From positions 3,214,501 to 3,278,500 of the forward strand of contig NZ_VIGB01000003.1 of NCBI RefSeq assembly GCF_006636205.1: a stretch of DNA of 64,000 bases. Direction: 5' to 3'. Under the pieces are notes generated by a model. The model ran no database searches. It saw nothing but the letters and a program-made list of their open reading frames with translations, and was not told where the DNA came from. This DNA is from Kitasatospora acidiphila. Lineage in GTDB: Bacteria > Actinomycetota > Actinomycetes > Streptomycetales > Streptomycetaceae. The position numbers and the translations under genes are program-made. Positions 46,526 to 56,991 of this stretch are shown here, piece after piece. Each line of letters opens with the position of its first letter. The first letter of the stretch is position 1.

Positions 46526-46558
46526 GGCACCGACCTTCCTCCCGACCGGCATCCGGTG

Positions 46559-49540
46559 TCAAGCAGGCGGGATGGCAGTCTCACCATGCGGACCAACGAT
46601 GGACGGCCGGCCGTCCGCCGCCGAGAGGTAGGCGTGCCGGGCCGAGACCGCTCCCACCGGCCTGGGCAGCGGATACAGCCTACGCACCAGGGCCCGCCGC
46701 AGGCGGAACTCGTCCAGCGGCTGGGCGAACGCCAGCCCCTGGCCCTGCCGGCAACCCAGCTCCTGAAGCACCGTCACCTGACGCGGCTGGTCCACCCCCT
46801 CGGCGGCGGTGACCAGGCCGAGCTCCCGGCCCAGCCGCAGCGCATGGCCGGCCAGTGCCCGGCTGCGCGGCGAGTCGGCCACCTCCTGCACCACCGAGCG
46901 GTCCAGCTTCACCCCGTCGAACGGCAGCTTGGCGAGCGCGCCCAGCGAGCCGCTGCCGGTGCCGAACCCGGCCAGCGCCGTGCCCACCCCGAGCCGGCGC
47001 AGCGCGGCCAGCCGGCGGCCCAGCTCGTCCGCCGTGCCGTCCGGGCAGAGCCGGGCCAGCTCGATCACCAGCCGCCCGCACGGCAGCCCGCTGTCCCGCA
47101 GCGCCCCGGCGATGGTCTCGTACACCCCGGGCGCGCAGAGCCGCTCGGCGCTCAGCCGCACCGTGACCGGCACCGCGCCGGAGCCCGGCCGGCTGCCCGG
47201 CCCGCCGTCGTCCACCCCGCGCAGCGCGGCCTGGGCGATCGCCTGCTCCAGCAGCCAGCGGGCGAACCGGGTGGCCGCGTCACCCTGCTCGGCGCCGCGC
47301 AGGAACTCCGCCGGGGTGAGCAGCAGGCCCTGCGCCGAGCGCCACCGGGCCAGCGCCTCCAGCCCGGTGACCGCGCCGGTGCGCAGGTCCACCACCGGCT
47401 GGTGGTAGAGCGCGAAGCCGCCCTCCCGGACGGCGGCCCGCAGCCGGGTGTCCAGCTCCTTGCGGCGGTCCAGGTCGGCCCGCATGCCGGGACTGTAGAG
47501 CACCACCCGGCCCTTGCCCTCCGACTTGGCCCGGTACATCGCCAGGTCGGCGTCGCGCATCAGCTCGTCGGCCAGCACGCCCGGGTCGGCCGGCGCCGCG
47601 TCCGGCTCGGCCCACTGCGGCTCGAAGGCGATCCCGATGCTGGCGGCCACGCCCAGTTCGGCGCCGCCGATCCAGTACGGCTCGGAGAGCGCGTGCCGCA
47701 GCCGCTCGGCCAGCTCCTGCACCCGCAGCCGGCCCAGCTGACCGGCGACCAGCACCGCGAACTCGTCGCCGCCGAACCGGGCGACCGTGTCGCCGGCGCG
47801 CACGGTGGCCTGCAGCCGCCGGGCCGCCTGCACCAGCAGCTGGTCGCCGGCCTGGTGCCCGGCGGTGTCGTTGACCGCCTTGAAGCCGTCCAGGTCGAGG
47901 AAGAGCACGGCCACCGCGGCATCCCGGTACGGGTGTTCGCGGGCACCCTCGCCGCGCGGATCGCCACCGCCCTGGCCGCCGCCGAGCGCGGCTCGCAGCC
48001 GCTCGGCGAAGAGCGCCCGGTTGGGCAGGTCGGTGAGCGGGTCGTGGAATGCGTTGTGCTGCAACTGGGCCTGCAGCCGCACCCGTTCGGTGACGTCCCG
48101 GCTGTTCAGGATCAGCCCGTCGCGGTACCGGTTGACGGTGGACTCGACGTGCAGCCACTCGCCGCCGCCGGCCCGGATCCGGCACTCCACCCGGGCGCTG
48201 GGCTCGCCCGGGCGGGCCGCGGCCGGCGCCGACGGATGGCCGTCCGGGCGCCTGGCCAGCAGCTGGCTGCGGGCCAGGAACCGGCGCACCTCGCCGACCA
48301 CCCGCTCGGCGTCCTGCGGGTGCACCAGGTCCAGCAGCCGGCCGCCGACCAGCTCCTCGGGATCCCGGCTGTAGACGCCGAGCGCGGCCGGCGACACGTA
48401 GGAGAGCACCCCGTCGGCCCCGATGATCATGATGACGTCGCTGGAGCCCTGCACCAGGGAGCGGAAGTGCGCCTCCTTCTGGGCGAGTTCCTGAGCCAGC
48501 GACAGGTTGTCCAGCAGCATGATGCCCTGACGGACGATCAGTGCCAGGCCGACCGTGCAGGCGACCACGATCACCACCCGGTCCATCGGACGACCTCCGA
48601 GGGCGTTGTAGAGGATGCCGGCGCAGCAGACCGAGGCCGCGGCGTACGGGGTCAGCGCGCTGAAGGTGGAGGCCACCCGGCGGCGCGGCAGGCCGCCGCC
48701 CGCGGGATGCAGCCGGCGCGGGCTGGGGCGCCGCCAGCGGGACGTCCAGGGCGCGTAGGCCAGGATCAGGGAGCCGGTGAACCAGCCGGCGTCCAGGATC
48801 TCCCCCGAGTGGTAGGTGTCGCGCAGCGCCGGCGAGCTGTAGAGCGCGTCGCACACCACGGTGACCGCCAGCCCCAGCATCGCGTTGTGCACCGCGGCCC
48901 GGTTGCCCTCCCGGCAGCGGAACCGCATCCCGACCACCAGCGAGACCATCATGATGTCCAGCACCGGATAGGCCAGGCCGAGCGCCAGCCGCAGCGGGTT
49001 GTCCACCTCGCCCTCGGCGGTCTGGCCCAGCGCCAGGCTCCAGCTGAGCGTGAACAGCGAGCCGGCCACCAACCAGCCGTCCAGCAGCAGGCAGAGCCAG
49101 GCGGCCGCGCCGCGCGGGCGCTGGGCCAGCACCAGCAGGCCCAGCACGGCCAGCGGCGCGAACGGCAGGAATGCGTAGTCGGCGATCGAGTCCTGCGGCA
49201 GCGGGGTGCGCAGCACCACCTCGTACCAGCCCCAGGTGCCGTTGCCGACCGCCAGGGTGGCCGAGGAGAGGCCGAACAGCAGCCAGGCCCCGCGGGTCTG
49301 CCCGGGCACCGTGCAGCCGCGCATCAGGCAGGAGAGCGCGGCCGCCAGCGCGGCGCCGGCCAGCCCGAAGTCCCCCATGAAGCACGCCAATGGGTGCGAG
49401 CCCCAGCCGAAGGCGGCGCCCAGCGCATAACCGAGGCAGAGCATCCCGAGCAGGAGGGCCAGACGACGGCCGACCAGTAGGGGCAGGCGGGTGACGCCCG
49501 CCGGCGGCGCGGTCGACACACCGTCAGACCTGGGGCTCAC
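46559..49540 (-). CDS. Membrane GGDEF/EAL c-di-GMP protein, CdgC-like (GGDEF intact, EAL degenerate)
   Basis: The 993-aa protein has up to about nine N-terminal hydrophobic segments (residues about 20-340), a PAS domain (about 352-485), GGDEF (about 495-680) and EAL (about 700-955). The diguanylate cyclase site GGDEF is intact at 590-594 and the inhibitory-site RAGD lies at 581-584. The EAL domain keeps EAL (728-730) but has ELARL where ExTE is expected and AGFGTG (857-862) where DDFGTG is expected, so phosphodiesterase activity is unlikely. Position next to ilvB matches S. coelicolor CdgC (SCO5511), recalled synteny. GTG at 49540 has GGGGGAGG six bases upstream. Confidence 0.92.
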   Translation of the reverse strand: MSPRSDGVSTAPPAGVTRLPLLVGRRLALLLGMLCLGYALGAAFGWGSHPLACFMGDFGLAGAALAAALSCLMRGCTVPGQTRGAWLLFGLSSATLAVGNGTWGWYEVVLRTPLPQDSIADYAFLPFAPLAVLGLLVLAQRPRGAAAWLCLLLDGWLVAGSLFTLSWSLALGQTAEGEVDNPLRLALGLAYPVLDIMMVSLVVGMRFRCREGNRAAVHNAMLGLAVTVVCDALYSSPALRDTYHSGEILDAGWFTGSLILAYAPWTSRWRRPSPRRLHPAGGGLPRRRVASTFSALTPYAAASVCCAGILYNALGGRPMDRVVIVVACTVGLALIVRQGIMLLDNLSLAQELAQKEAHFRSLVQGSSDVIMIIGADGVLSYVSPAALGVYSRDPEELVGGRLLDLVHPQDAERVVGEVRRFLARSQLLARRPDGHPSAPAAARPGEPSARVECRIRAGGGEWLHVESTVNRYRDGLILNSRDVTERVRLQAQLQHNAFHDPLTDLPNRALFAERLRAALGGGQGGGDPRGEGAREHPYRDAAVAVLFLDLDGFKAVNDTAGHQAGDQLLVQAARRLQATVRAGDTVARFGGDEFAVLVAGQLGRLRVQELAERLRHALSEPYWIGGAELGVAASIGIAFEPQWAEPDAAPADPGVLADELMRDADLAMYRAKSEGKGRVVLYSPGMRADLDRRKELDTRLRAAVREGGFALYHQPVVDLRTGAVTGLEALARWRSAQGLLLTPAEFLRGAEQGDAATRFARWLLEQAIAQAALRGVDDGGPGSRPGSGAVPVTVRLSAERLCAPGVYETIAGALRDSGLPCGRLVIELARLCPDGTADELGRRLAALRRLGVGTALAGFGTGSGSLGALAKLPFDGVKLDRSVVQEVADSPRSRALAGHALRLGRELGLVTAAEGVDQPRQVTVLQELGCRQGQGLAFAQPLDEFRLRRALVRRLYPLPRPVGAVSARHAYLSAADGRPSIVGPHGETAIPPA

Positions 49541-49586
49541 CCGGCACCTCCCCCTCTGTTCCCAGCCGGGACCCTACACCACTCCG

Positions 49587-49601
49587 GTCACTCAATGACA
49601 C
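49587..49601. promoter_or_regulatory. BldD-like palindrome upstream of the CdgC-like gene
   Basis: GTCACTCAATGACAC contains the inverted repeat GTCA-N5-TGAC. It matches seven of nine fixed positions of the BldD consensus nTnACnC(A/T)GnGTnAn. It lies 47 bases upstream of the start, overlapping a candidate -35 (GTCATT, 17 bases from TAGGGT on the minus strand). BldD is a c-di-GMP-binding developmental repressor known to control several cdg genes. Confidence 0.4.
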
Positions 49602-49726
49602 ATACACTCAACTTAGAGTAATGGTCCGAGAGTAGGGATATGCACCCGCTTCCACCAGATCGGCCCGGTTGGGAGTAGCGCACACGCGGGGGCACGCGCG
49701 GGGGAACACGTGCGTCCATGCGCCGC

Positions 49727-52700
49727 CTACGCGCCGGACCCGACCGGCTGCAACGGCTCGGCGGCCGGGAAGAGCCGCAGCCGGTGGGCCAGTGCCGCGG
49801 CCTCGCCCCGGCCGGAAACCTCCAGCTTGGCAAGGATGTTGGAGACGTGGACGCTGGCCGTCTTGGGCGAGATGAAAAGTTCCTCGGCGATCTGGCGATT
49901 GGTGCGGCCCTCCGTCAACAGGCGCAGCACATCGGTCTCCCGAGGCGTGAGATGGAACGCGGCAGCACCGTCTGGCTCACTCTGCTCGGCGCGCGCCCCC
50001 ATGGGCGCCCCCACGGGCGCCTGGGACCTGCTGCGCGCCACCCCGACCCGGTCGATCAGGCGGTCGATCTCCCGGCCCAGCCAGGCATCGCCCAGCCGGT
50101 CAGCCAACTCGGCGGCCTCGCACAGCAGTTCGCCGGCCTGCTCGCGCTGCCCGGCCGCCGCCAGGGCTCCGCCGGCCCCCAGCAGCGCGTGCACCAGCGG
50201 ATAGGGCAGGCCGGTGGCCCGCAGCGGCTCGATCGCGGCCTGCCAGTGCGACGGGGTGTCGGTGCCGACGGCCCGGGCCAACTCGGCCTCGGCCAGCCGC
50301 ACCCAGCCGTGGTGCAGCGGAACCACCGGGCGCTGCGCGGCCAGCCGCTCGGCGATCCGGGCCAGCACCGCCGAGCGGTCCTGGTCCGCCGAGGGCAGCC
50401 CACGCGAGTCGGCCTCCACCGCGGCGGCCCGGGCCAACAGCGGCAGCAGCCGGCTGTCCTTCGGGTCGGAAGGGTCGTCCAGGGTGGCCAGCAGCGCCGC
50501 CCTCGCCCGCAGCGGCCGCCCGGACCGGCCGGCCAGGTCCACCGCCAGCCGGGCGGCCGGCACCTCGTGCTGCGACTGGTCCTGCTCCACCGCGGCCGCG
50601 GCCCGCGCCAGATGCTGCTCCACGGCCGCCAGGTCGCCGCGCAGCAGCGCCAGTTCGCCGCGCAGCCGGTGCAGGAAGGAGGCGTGGGCCTCGGCCCGGC
50701 CGGCGCCCTCCCACTCGGCCAGCACCTCGGCCGCCTCGGCCTGCCGGCCGACCAGCAGCAGGCACTCGGCCAGGTTGCCGGCCAGGATCGCACCGGTGTT
50801 GCGCAGCAGCCCGAGGTCGCCGGCCACCGCCAGTCCCTCGCGGGCCAGTTGGACCCCTTCTTCGGCCCGGCCCAGGTGCCCGAGCATGCTGGCCAGGTTG
50901 TTCAGCCCCCGGGTGAGCAAGTCAGGCACGGCGAGCCGGCGGGCGCCCTCGATCGCCTCGCGCAGGGTGGCGACGCCCCGCTCGGGGTCGCCGAGTTCGG
51001 TGTAGAGCGAGCCGAGGGTCATCTGGGCGTGCAGCTCGACGCTGGTCGCGCCGACCTCGCGGGCGATCGCCACGGCCCGCTCGGCCAGCACCACATCGGC
51101 CTCGGCCGGGCGGTACAGCATCGTCTGGCCGACCGCCAGCGAGAAGACGTCGGCCTGCACGGCCGACGGCTCACGGCCCTCCACCAGGCGCAGCGCGTGC
51201 GTCAACTCCTCGGCGTAGCCGCGCCGGTTGAGGTGGCCCAGCATCCGGGCCCGGTTCATCCGGAACCAGGCGGCGCGCAGCGGGTCCTTCGCCTCGTCCA
51301 CCAGTTTGAGGGCGCGCTTGGCCAGGCTCACCCCGCGCTCCCGGTCGCCGGCCCGCCGGGCCGCGACCACCGCCTCGGCCAACACGTCGACCAGCCGCAG
51401 CTGTTGGCAGTCGTCGTCATTGACCGGGCCCGGGTCGCAGGAACAGGGCGGGTAGGTCTCGGCCCAGTCGTGCGGGCGCAGCGTGGTCGCCAGCACCTCG
51501 TCGTCGACCTCGTCCCAGATCTCCAGGGCCCGCTCCAGCATCCGCAGTTGCTCGGCGAAGGCGTTGCGGCGGCGGGCGGCGCGGGCCGCGTCCAGCGCGC
51601 TGGGCAGGGCGCGGGCCGGATCGTGCGCGTGGTACCAGTAGTTGGCCAGCCGGGCCGGGCGCTCGGCGCCGTGCACCAGGGTGGGATCGGCGGCCAGGGC
51701 GGTGGCGAACCGGCGGTTGATCCTGGTCCGCTCACCGGGCAGCAGGTCGTCGGAGACGGCCTCGCGGACCAGCGCGTGCCGGAACCGGTAGCCTTCGCCG
51801 TCCTTGTCCGGCTGCAGGATGTTGGCGCCGACGGCGGTGCGCAGCGCGTCCAGCAGCTCGTCCTCGCTGCCGTCGAGCACGGCGGCGAGCAGTTCGTGCT
51901 CGATCCGCGAACCGCCCTCGGCCGCGGTCCTGACCACCCGCTGGGTGGCCTCCGGCAGCGCCTCGACCCGCACCAGCAGGATCTCCCGCAGCGAGTCGCT
52001 GAGGCCCACCGAGCAGCCGCCGGTGTAGGAGCAGGCCAACTCCTCGACGAAGAACGGGTTTCCCTCGGAGCGGTGGTGGATCCGCTCCACCAGCTGCCGG
52101 TCCGGGGTCTCGGTGCCGAGGATGCCGGCCAGCTGGGCGGCCACCTCCTGGTGGCCGAACCGGTCCAGCTCCAGTCGCTGCACGGTGCGTTGGCGCTCCA
52201 GCTCGACCAGGAACGGGCGCAGCGGGTGGCGGCGGTGCAGGTCGTCGCTGCGGTAGGTGGCGCAGATCAGCACCCGGGAGCTGTGCAGGGTGGCGATCAG
52301 GTAGCCGAGCAGCTCCCGGGTGGAGCGGTCCGACCAGTGCAGGTCCTCGATGGCCAGCACCAGGGTGTGCTCGGCGCCGAGCCGTTCGAAGAGCCGGCCG
52401 ATGTGCTCGAACAGCCGGGCCCGGCCGTACTCGTCGTTGGGCTCGGCATCGGTCTCGCCGAACTCCGGCAGCACCCGGGAGAGGTGGCCCTCCATGCCCT
52501 CGGCGGCGCGGGCCAGCTCCGGGCCGAGCCGGCGGTGCAGCCGGCGCAGCGCGGTGACCAGCGGTGCGTACGGCAGGCCCTCGGCGCCGACCTCCAGGCA
52601 GTTGCCGAGCATGGTGACGGTGCCGGCCGCCTCCGCCTGGGCGAGGAACTCCTCCAGCAGCCGGGTCTTTCCGACCCCTGCCTCGCCCCGACCAGCAGCG

Positions 52701-52791
52701 CCTGCGGCTGGCCCTCCCCCGCCCGACGCAACGCCGCGCCCAGCGCAGCCAGTTCGCTGCCTCGACCGACGAAGACCGGGCTGACCGACAT
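49727..52791 (-). CDS. LAL-type LuxR-family transcriptional regulator with AAA ATPase domain, apparent single-base frameshift
   Basis: LAL regulators are large ATPase-coupled activators. The N-terminus MSVSPVFVGRGSELAALGAAL leads into the ATP-binding domain. As given the frame breaks at the CCCC run 52686-52689. One extra base restores LLVGGEAGVGKTRLLEEF, a proper Walker A, and joins the long frame ending at 49727 (1021 aa). The rest holds Walker B-like LVLAIEDLHWSD, a large helical TPR-type middle and a C-terminal LuxR helix-turn-helix: LTPRETDVLRLLTEGRTNRQ then IAEELFISPKTASVHVSNI. ATG 52791 has GGAG three bases upstream; ATG 52812 is an alternative. The target is unknown. Confidence 0.87.
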
Positions 52792-52961
52792 CTGCTCCAC
52801 GGCGCTGAGCATGCCATATACGGCTGACGCCGGACCATGGGATATCGCCGACGGTGAAACGGGAGCGGGGAGAGCACCCTGGGTGCTCTCCCCGCTCCTG
52901 CTGTCGGCCACCTCGATCGGCTCCGCTGCTCCCCTCGTGCCAGCGGTGCCTGGGCCGTCGG

Positions 52962-53141
52962 TCAGCACTCGGCAGCCGCGGCGGCGCGGTGGGTCCGGCG
53001 CAGGCCGGCCAGGCGGCCGAGCCGCAGGCCCCGGTCGGTGCGGTTGGCGCGGTTGGCGCGGCGGGCCTCGGTCACCAGGCGCTCGTTGGCGGCGGCGGCC
53101 TGCAGCTCGGCGGTGCGCTGGCGGAAGAGTTCGAACTCCAT
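52962..53141 (-). CDS. Small Arg/Ala-rich helical protein (59 aa)
   Basis: ATG 53141 has AGGGG eight bases upstream. The product begins MEFELFRQRTAELQAAAANE and continues as one amphipathic basic helix (TEARRANRANRTDRGLRLG) with an Ala-rich end. No known family is recognised. It precedes the LuxR-type regulator on the same strand by about 170 bases. Translation is supported by the ribosome-binding site and codon pattern only. Confidence 0.6.
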   Translation of the reverse strand: MEFELFRQRTAELQAAAANERLVTEARRANRANRTDRGLRLGRLAGLRRTHRAAAAAEC

Positions 53142-53275
53142 GACGTGGTCCCCTGTGGTCTCGTCGTCTCTGTCTCTGTTGACACTTAGAGACTCCTCCC
53201 CCAGGGGGGTGCGCCACATCGGCAGCATGCCCGATCTTGCGGGGCCTCAGGTCCTTAGGAGCGTACGGAAAAACA

Positions 53276-53311
53276 GTGCGGCCACCCCTAAGGCCTTAGG
53301 GGTGGCCGCAC
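53276..53311 (-). terminator. gatB operon terminator
   Basis: GTGCGGCCACCCCTAAGG (53276-53293) and CCTTAGGGGTGGCCGCAC (53294-53311) form a perfect 36-base palindrome, followed on the minus strand by TGTTTTTCC. It lies 10 bases past the gatB stop. Confidence 0.9.
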
Positions 53312-53321
53312 CTCAAGGTAC

Positions 53322-54824
53322 TCAGGCGCCCAGGCGCTCCAAGATGAGGTCCTTCACCTTGGCCGCGTCCGCCTGGCCGCGGGTGGCCTTCATGACCGCG
53401 CCGACCAGCGCGCCGACCGCCTGCACCTTGCCGCCGCGGATCTTCTCCGCGACGTCCGGGTTCTCGGCGATCACCTGGTCGACGGCCGCGCCCAGCGCGG
53501 AGTCGTCGGAGACCACGGCCAGGCCGCGGGTGGCGACGACCTCGTCCGGCTCGCCCTCGCCGGCCAGCACACCCTCGATCACCTGGCGGGCCAGCTTGTC
53601 GTTGAGCTTGCCCTCGGCGACCAGCGCGCAGACCCGGGCCACCTGGGCCGGGGTGATCGGCTGCTCGGCGAGCTCGGTGCCGGTCTCGTTGGCCCGGCGG
53701 GCCAGCTCGCCCAGCCACCACTTGCGGGCCTGGTCGGCGGGGGCGCCGGCCGCGATGGTCTCCAGGATCGGCTCCACCGCACCGGCGTTGAGCACCGCCT
53801 GCATGTCCTTGTCGGACAGGCCCCACTCGGCCTGCAGCCGGGCCCGGCGCACCCGGGGCAGCTCCGGCAGTCCGGCGCGCAGCTCCTCGACCCACTCCCG
53901 GGACGGCGCCACCGGCACCAGGTCGGGCTCGGGGAAGTAGCGGTAGTCCTCGGCGTTGTCCTTGATCCGGCCGCTGGTGGTGCTGCCGTCGTCCTCGTGG
54001 AAGTGCCGGGTCTCCTGGATGATCTTCTCGCCCTGGCCCAGCACGGTGGCGTGCCGCCGGACCTCGAAGCGGGCGGCCCGCTCGACGCTGCGCAGCGAGT
54101 TGACGTTCTTGGTCTCCGAGCGGGTGCCGAAGGTCTCGGTGCCGTTCGGGCGCAGCGACAGGTTGACGTCGCAGCGCATCTGGCCCTTGTCCATCCGGGC
54201 CTCGGAGACGCCCAGCGCGCGGATCAGCTCACGCAGCTCGGCGACGTAGGCGCGGGCCACCTCGGGCGCCCGCTCGCCGGCGCCCTCGATCGGCTTGGTG
54301 ACGATCTCGATCAGCGGAATGCCGGCCCGGTTGTAGTCGAGCAGCGAGTGGGTGGCGCCGTGGATCCGGCCGGTGGCCCCGCCGACGTGGCTGGACTTGC
54401 CGGTGTCCTCCTCCATGTGGGCGCGCTCGATCTCGACCCGGAACGTCGAGCCGTCCTCCAGCTGCACGTCGAGGTAGCCGTTGAAGGCGATCGGCTCGTC
54501 GTACTGCGAGGTCTGGAAGTTCTTCGGCATGTCCGGGTAGAAGTAGTTCTTCCGGGCGAACCGGCACCACTCGGCGATCTCGCAGTTCAGCGCCAGCCCG
54601 ATCCGGATCGCCGACTCCACGCCGACCGCGTTGACCACCGGCAGCGAGCCGGGCAGCCCCAGGCAGGTCGGGCAGACCTGGCTGTTCGGCTCGGCACCCA
54701 GCTCGGTCGAGCAGCCGCAGAACATCTTGGTCTTGGTGCCCAGCTCGACGTGGACCTCCAGGCCCATCACCGGGTCGTACGACGCGAGAGCGTCCTCGTA
54801 GGAGACCAGGTTCATGACGCTCAC
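53322..54824 (-). CDS. gatB: Asp-tRNA(Asn)/Glu-tRNA(Gln) amidotransferase subunit B
   Basis: GatB binds the misacylated tRNA and carries the kinase/transamidase site of GatCAB. The 500-aa protein has [20 protein letters not shown], the zinc Cys set in FCGCS and [10 protein letters not shown], and [18 protein letters not shown]. The C-terminal YqeY-type tail domain ends [20 protein letters not shown] 54824 has AGGGG five bases upstream; ATG 54815 is also possible. It is separated from gatA by a small membrane-protein gene. Confidence 0.96.
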   Translation of the reverse strand: MSVMNLVSYEDALASYDPVMGLEVHVELGTKTKMFCGCSTELGAEPNSQVCPTCLGLPGSLPVVNAVGVESAIRIGLALNCEIAEWCRFARKNYFYPDMPKNFQTSQYDEPIAFNGYLDVQLEDGSTFRVEIERAHMEEDTGKSSHVGGATGRIHGATHSLLDYNRAGIPLIEIVTKPIEGAGERAPEVARAYVAELRELIRALGVSEARMDKGQMRCDVNLSLRPNGTETFGTRSETKNVNSLRSVERAARFEVRRHATVLGQGEKIIQETRHFHEDDGSTTSGRIKDNAEDYRYFPEPDLVPVAPSREWVEELRAGLPELPRVRRARLQAEWGLSDKDMQAVLNAGAVEPILETIAAGAPADQARKWWLGELARRANETGTELAEQPITPAQVARVCALVAEGKLNDKLARQVIEGVLAGEGEPDEVVATRGLAVVSDDSALGAAVDQVIAENPDVAEKIRGGKVQAVGALVGAVMKATRGQADAAKVKDLILERLGA

Positions 54825-54898
54825 AGCGTCCCCTTCACTCAAAAGTCTTGGAAGCGGCCGGCCGCGGCGCTGGGCGCCACGGCCGACCTGACGGAACG

Positions 54899-55156
54899 TC
54901 AGTCCGCGAGGATGTCGTCGCTGCCGAGCCGGCGCAGCTCGCGGACCAGCAGGGCGGTGCCGGTGGCCAGGGCCAGGGCCCCCACCAGGGCATTGGCCAG
55001 CAGCAGGCGGTCCTGCTCGGAGCGGGCCTTCTTGACGTCCTTGATGATGCTCAGGGCGCCGAATGCGCTGGTGCCGATGGACAGCAGCAGGCCGGGCTTC
55101 GAGTGCTTCCACCCTTTAAGCGACGGACTGGCTTTGGCCTTCTCGATCTTGCTCAC
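54899..55156 (-). CDS. Small membrane protein inserted between gatA and gatB
   Basis: The 85-aa protein has a basic N-terminus ([20 protein letters not shown]) and two hydrophobic segments, [17 protein letters not shown] and [20 protein letters not shown]. It ends in an acidic/basic tail. Its GTG at 55156 overlaps the gatA stop by four bases (GTGA), so translation is coupled and the gene is part of the gat operon. Function unknown; I recall similar small genes at this place in other streptomycetes. Confidence 0.8.
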   Translation of the reverse strand: MSKIEKAKASPSLKGWKHSKPGLLLSIGTSAFGALSIIKDVKKARSEQDRLLLANALVGALALATGTALLVRELRRLGSDDILAD

Positions 55157-56646
55157 AGTGCCGGTGCCTCCTCCAGCAGGGGGTGCCCCCACTTGTCGTC
55201 GAGTGCGGCCTCCACGGCGCCGCCCACCCGGTACAGGCGGTCGTCCGCCATCGCGGGAGCGATGATCTGCAGGCCGACCGGGAGATTGTCCTCCGGCGCC
55301 AGCCCGCAGGGCAGCGACATGGCCGCGTTGCCCGCCAGGTTGGACGGGATGGTGCACAGGTCGGCCAGGTACATCGCCATCGGGTCGTCGGCGCGCTCGC
55401 CGATCGGGAAGGCGGTGGTCGGGGTGGTCGGCGAGACCAGCACGTCGACCCCGGCGAACGCGGCGTCGAAGTCGCGCGAGATCAGGGTGCGGACCTTCTG
55501 CGCCGAGCCGTAGTAGGCGTCGTAGTAGCCCGAGGAGAGGGCGTAGGTGCCCAGGATGATCCGGCGCTTGACCTCGGCGCCGAAGCCGGCCTCGCGGGTC
55601 AGCGCGGTGACCTCCTCGGCCGAGCGGGAGCCGTCGTCGCCGACCCGCAGGCCGTAGCGCATCGCGTCGAAGCGGGCCAGGTTGGAGGAGGCCTCACTGG
55701 GGGCGATCAGGTAGTAGGCGGGCAGCGCCAGGGTGAAGGACGGGCAGGACACCTCGACCACCTCGGCGCCCAGCTCGCGCAGCAGCTCCACGGACTCGTT
55801 GAACCGCTGCATCACGCCGGCCTGGTAGCCCTCGCCGGCGAACTCCTTGACCACGCCGATCCGCATGCCGCGGATGTCGCGCATCTTGGCGGCCTCGACC
55901 ACGGCCGGGACCGGCGCGTTGATCGAGGTGGAGTCCAGCGGGTCGTGGCCGGCGATCGCCTCGTGCAGCAGCGCCGCGTCCAGCACGGTGCGGGCGCACG
56001 GGCCGCCCTGGTCCAGCGAGGACGAGAAGGCGACCAGGCCGTAGCGGGAGACCGAGCCGTAGGTGGGCTTGACGCCGACCGTGCCGGTGACCGCGCCGGG
56101 CTGGCGGATCGAGCCGCCGGTGTCGGTGCCGATCGCCAGCGGGGCCTCGAAGGCGGCCAGCGCGGCCGCCGAGCCGCCGCCGGAGCCGCCGGGGATCCGG
56201 GACAGGTCCCAGGGGTTGCCGGTCGGGCCGTAGGCCGAGTTCTCGGTGGAGGAGCCCATCGCGAACTCGTCCATGTTGGTCTTGCCCAGGATCACCACGT
56301 CCGCGTCCTTCAGACGGGTCGTCAGGGTGGCGTCGTAGGGCGGGATCCAGCCTTCGAGGATCTTCGAACCGCAGGTGGTCGGCACGCCCTTGGTGGTGAA
56401 GACGTCCTTGAGGGCCAGCGGCACGCCGGCCAGCGGGCCGAGCTCGGTGCCGGCGGCGCGCTTGGCGTCCACCGCGCGGGCGGCGGCCAGCGCGCCCTCG
56501 GTGTCGACGTGCAGGAAGGCGTTGACCTTGTTGTCGACGGCGTCGATCCGGTCCAGGTGGGCCTGGGTCACCTCGACGGCGCTGACCTGGCCGGCCTTGA
56601 TCGCCGCGGCGGTGTCCGCCGCTGTGAGCTTGATGAGGTCGGTCAT
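55153..56646 (-). CDS. gatA: Asp-tRNA(Asn)/Glu-tRNA(Gln) amidotransferase subunit A
   Basis: GatA is the amidase that releases ammonia from glutamine for transamidation. The 497-aa protein has the Ser-cisSer-Lys triad: [12 protein letters not shown] (Lys), [14 protein letters not shown] and [12 protein letters not shown] (nucleophilic Ser). [15 protein letters not shown] lies in the binding region. The start is ATG at 56646, six bases after the gatC stop. The stop overlaps the next gene by four bases. Confidence 0.97.
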   Translation of the reverse strand: MTDLIKLTAADTAAAIKAGQVSAVEVTQAHLDRIDAVDNKVNAFLHVDTEGALAAARAVDAKRAAGTELGPLAGVPLALKDVFTTKGVPTTCGSKILEGWIPPYDATLTTRLKDADVVILGKTNMDEFAMGSSTENSAYGPTGNPWDLSRIPGGSGGGSAAALAAFEAPLAIGTDTGGSIRQPGAVTGTVGVKPTYGSVSRYGLVAFSSSLDQGGPCARTVLDAALLHEAIAGHDPLDSTSINAPVPAVVEAAKMRDIRGMRIGVVKEFAGEGYQAGVMQRFNESVELLRELGAEVVEVSCPSFTLALPAYYLIAPSEASSNLARFDAMRYGLRVGDDGSRSAEEVTALTREAGFGAEVKRRIILGTYALSSGYYDAYYGSAQKVRTLISRDFDAAFAGVDVLVSPTTPTTAFPIGERADDPMAMYLADLCTIPSNLAGNAAMSLPCGLAPEDNLPVGLQIIAPAMADDRLYRVGGAVEAALDDKWGHPLLEEAPAL

Positions 56647-56652
56647 GGCTGG

Positions 56653-56949
56653 TCAGTCCTCCCCGAGGATCTGCGGGACCCGGAAGCGCTGCTCCTCGGC
56701 GGCGGGGGCGCCGGAGAGCGCCTGCTCGGGGCTGAGCGACGGCCGCACCTCGTCGGCGCGCATCACATTGGTCAGCGGCAGCGGGTGGGAGGTCGGCGGG
56801 ACGTCCTGTCCGGCGACCTCGGAAACGCGGGCGACCGCGCCGATGATCACGTCCAGCTGCTCGGCGAGGTGGTCCAGCTCCTCGGCCTGCAACTCCAGAC
56901 GCGACAGCCGGGCGAGGTGGGCGACCTCCTCGCGCGTGATGCCAGGCAT
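56653..56949 (-). CDS. gatC: Asp-tRNA(Asn)/Glu-tRNA(Gln) amidotransferase subunit C
   Basis: GatC is the 98-aa belt subunit that stabilises GatA and links it to GatB. It begins [20 protein letters not shown] with the usual helical pair, then [20 protein letters not shown], and a C-terminus ending [13 protein letters not shown] 56949 is first in the gatC-gatA-orf-gatB operon. The 160-bp upstream gap has a TAGGAT-like -10 (57055-57050, minus strand) and a 13-bp tandem repeat. Confidence 0.95.
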   Translation of the reverse strand: MPGITREEVAHLARLSRLELQAEELDHLAEQLDVIIGAVARVSEVAGQDVPPTSHPLPLTNVMRADEVRPSLSPEQALSGAPAAEEQRFRVPQILGED

Positions 56950-56991
56950 GCAGCGATCCTCAGGGTGAGTTCGGGCGAGGACGACACCGGC

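Larger units (their letters stand above)
46234..46558. other. 325-bp ilvB leader region
   Basis: From right to left on the minus strand it holds a TTGACA -35 candidate (46562-46557), the leader peptide (46525-46484), two mutually complementary 10-mers (46497-46488 and 46452-46443), the terminator (46441-46406) and the probable true ilvB start (46298). Confidence 0.7.
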
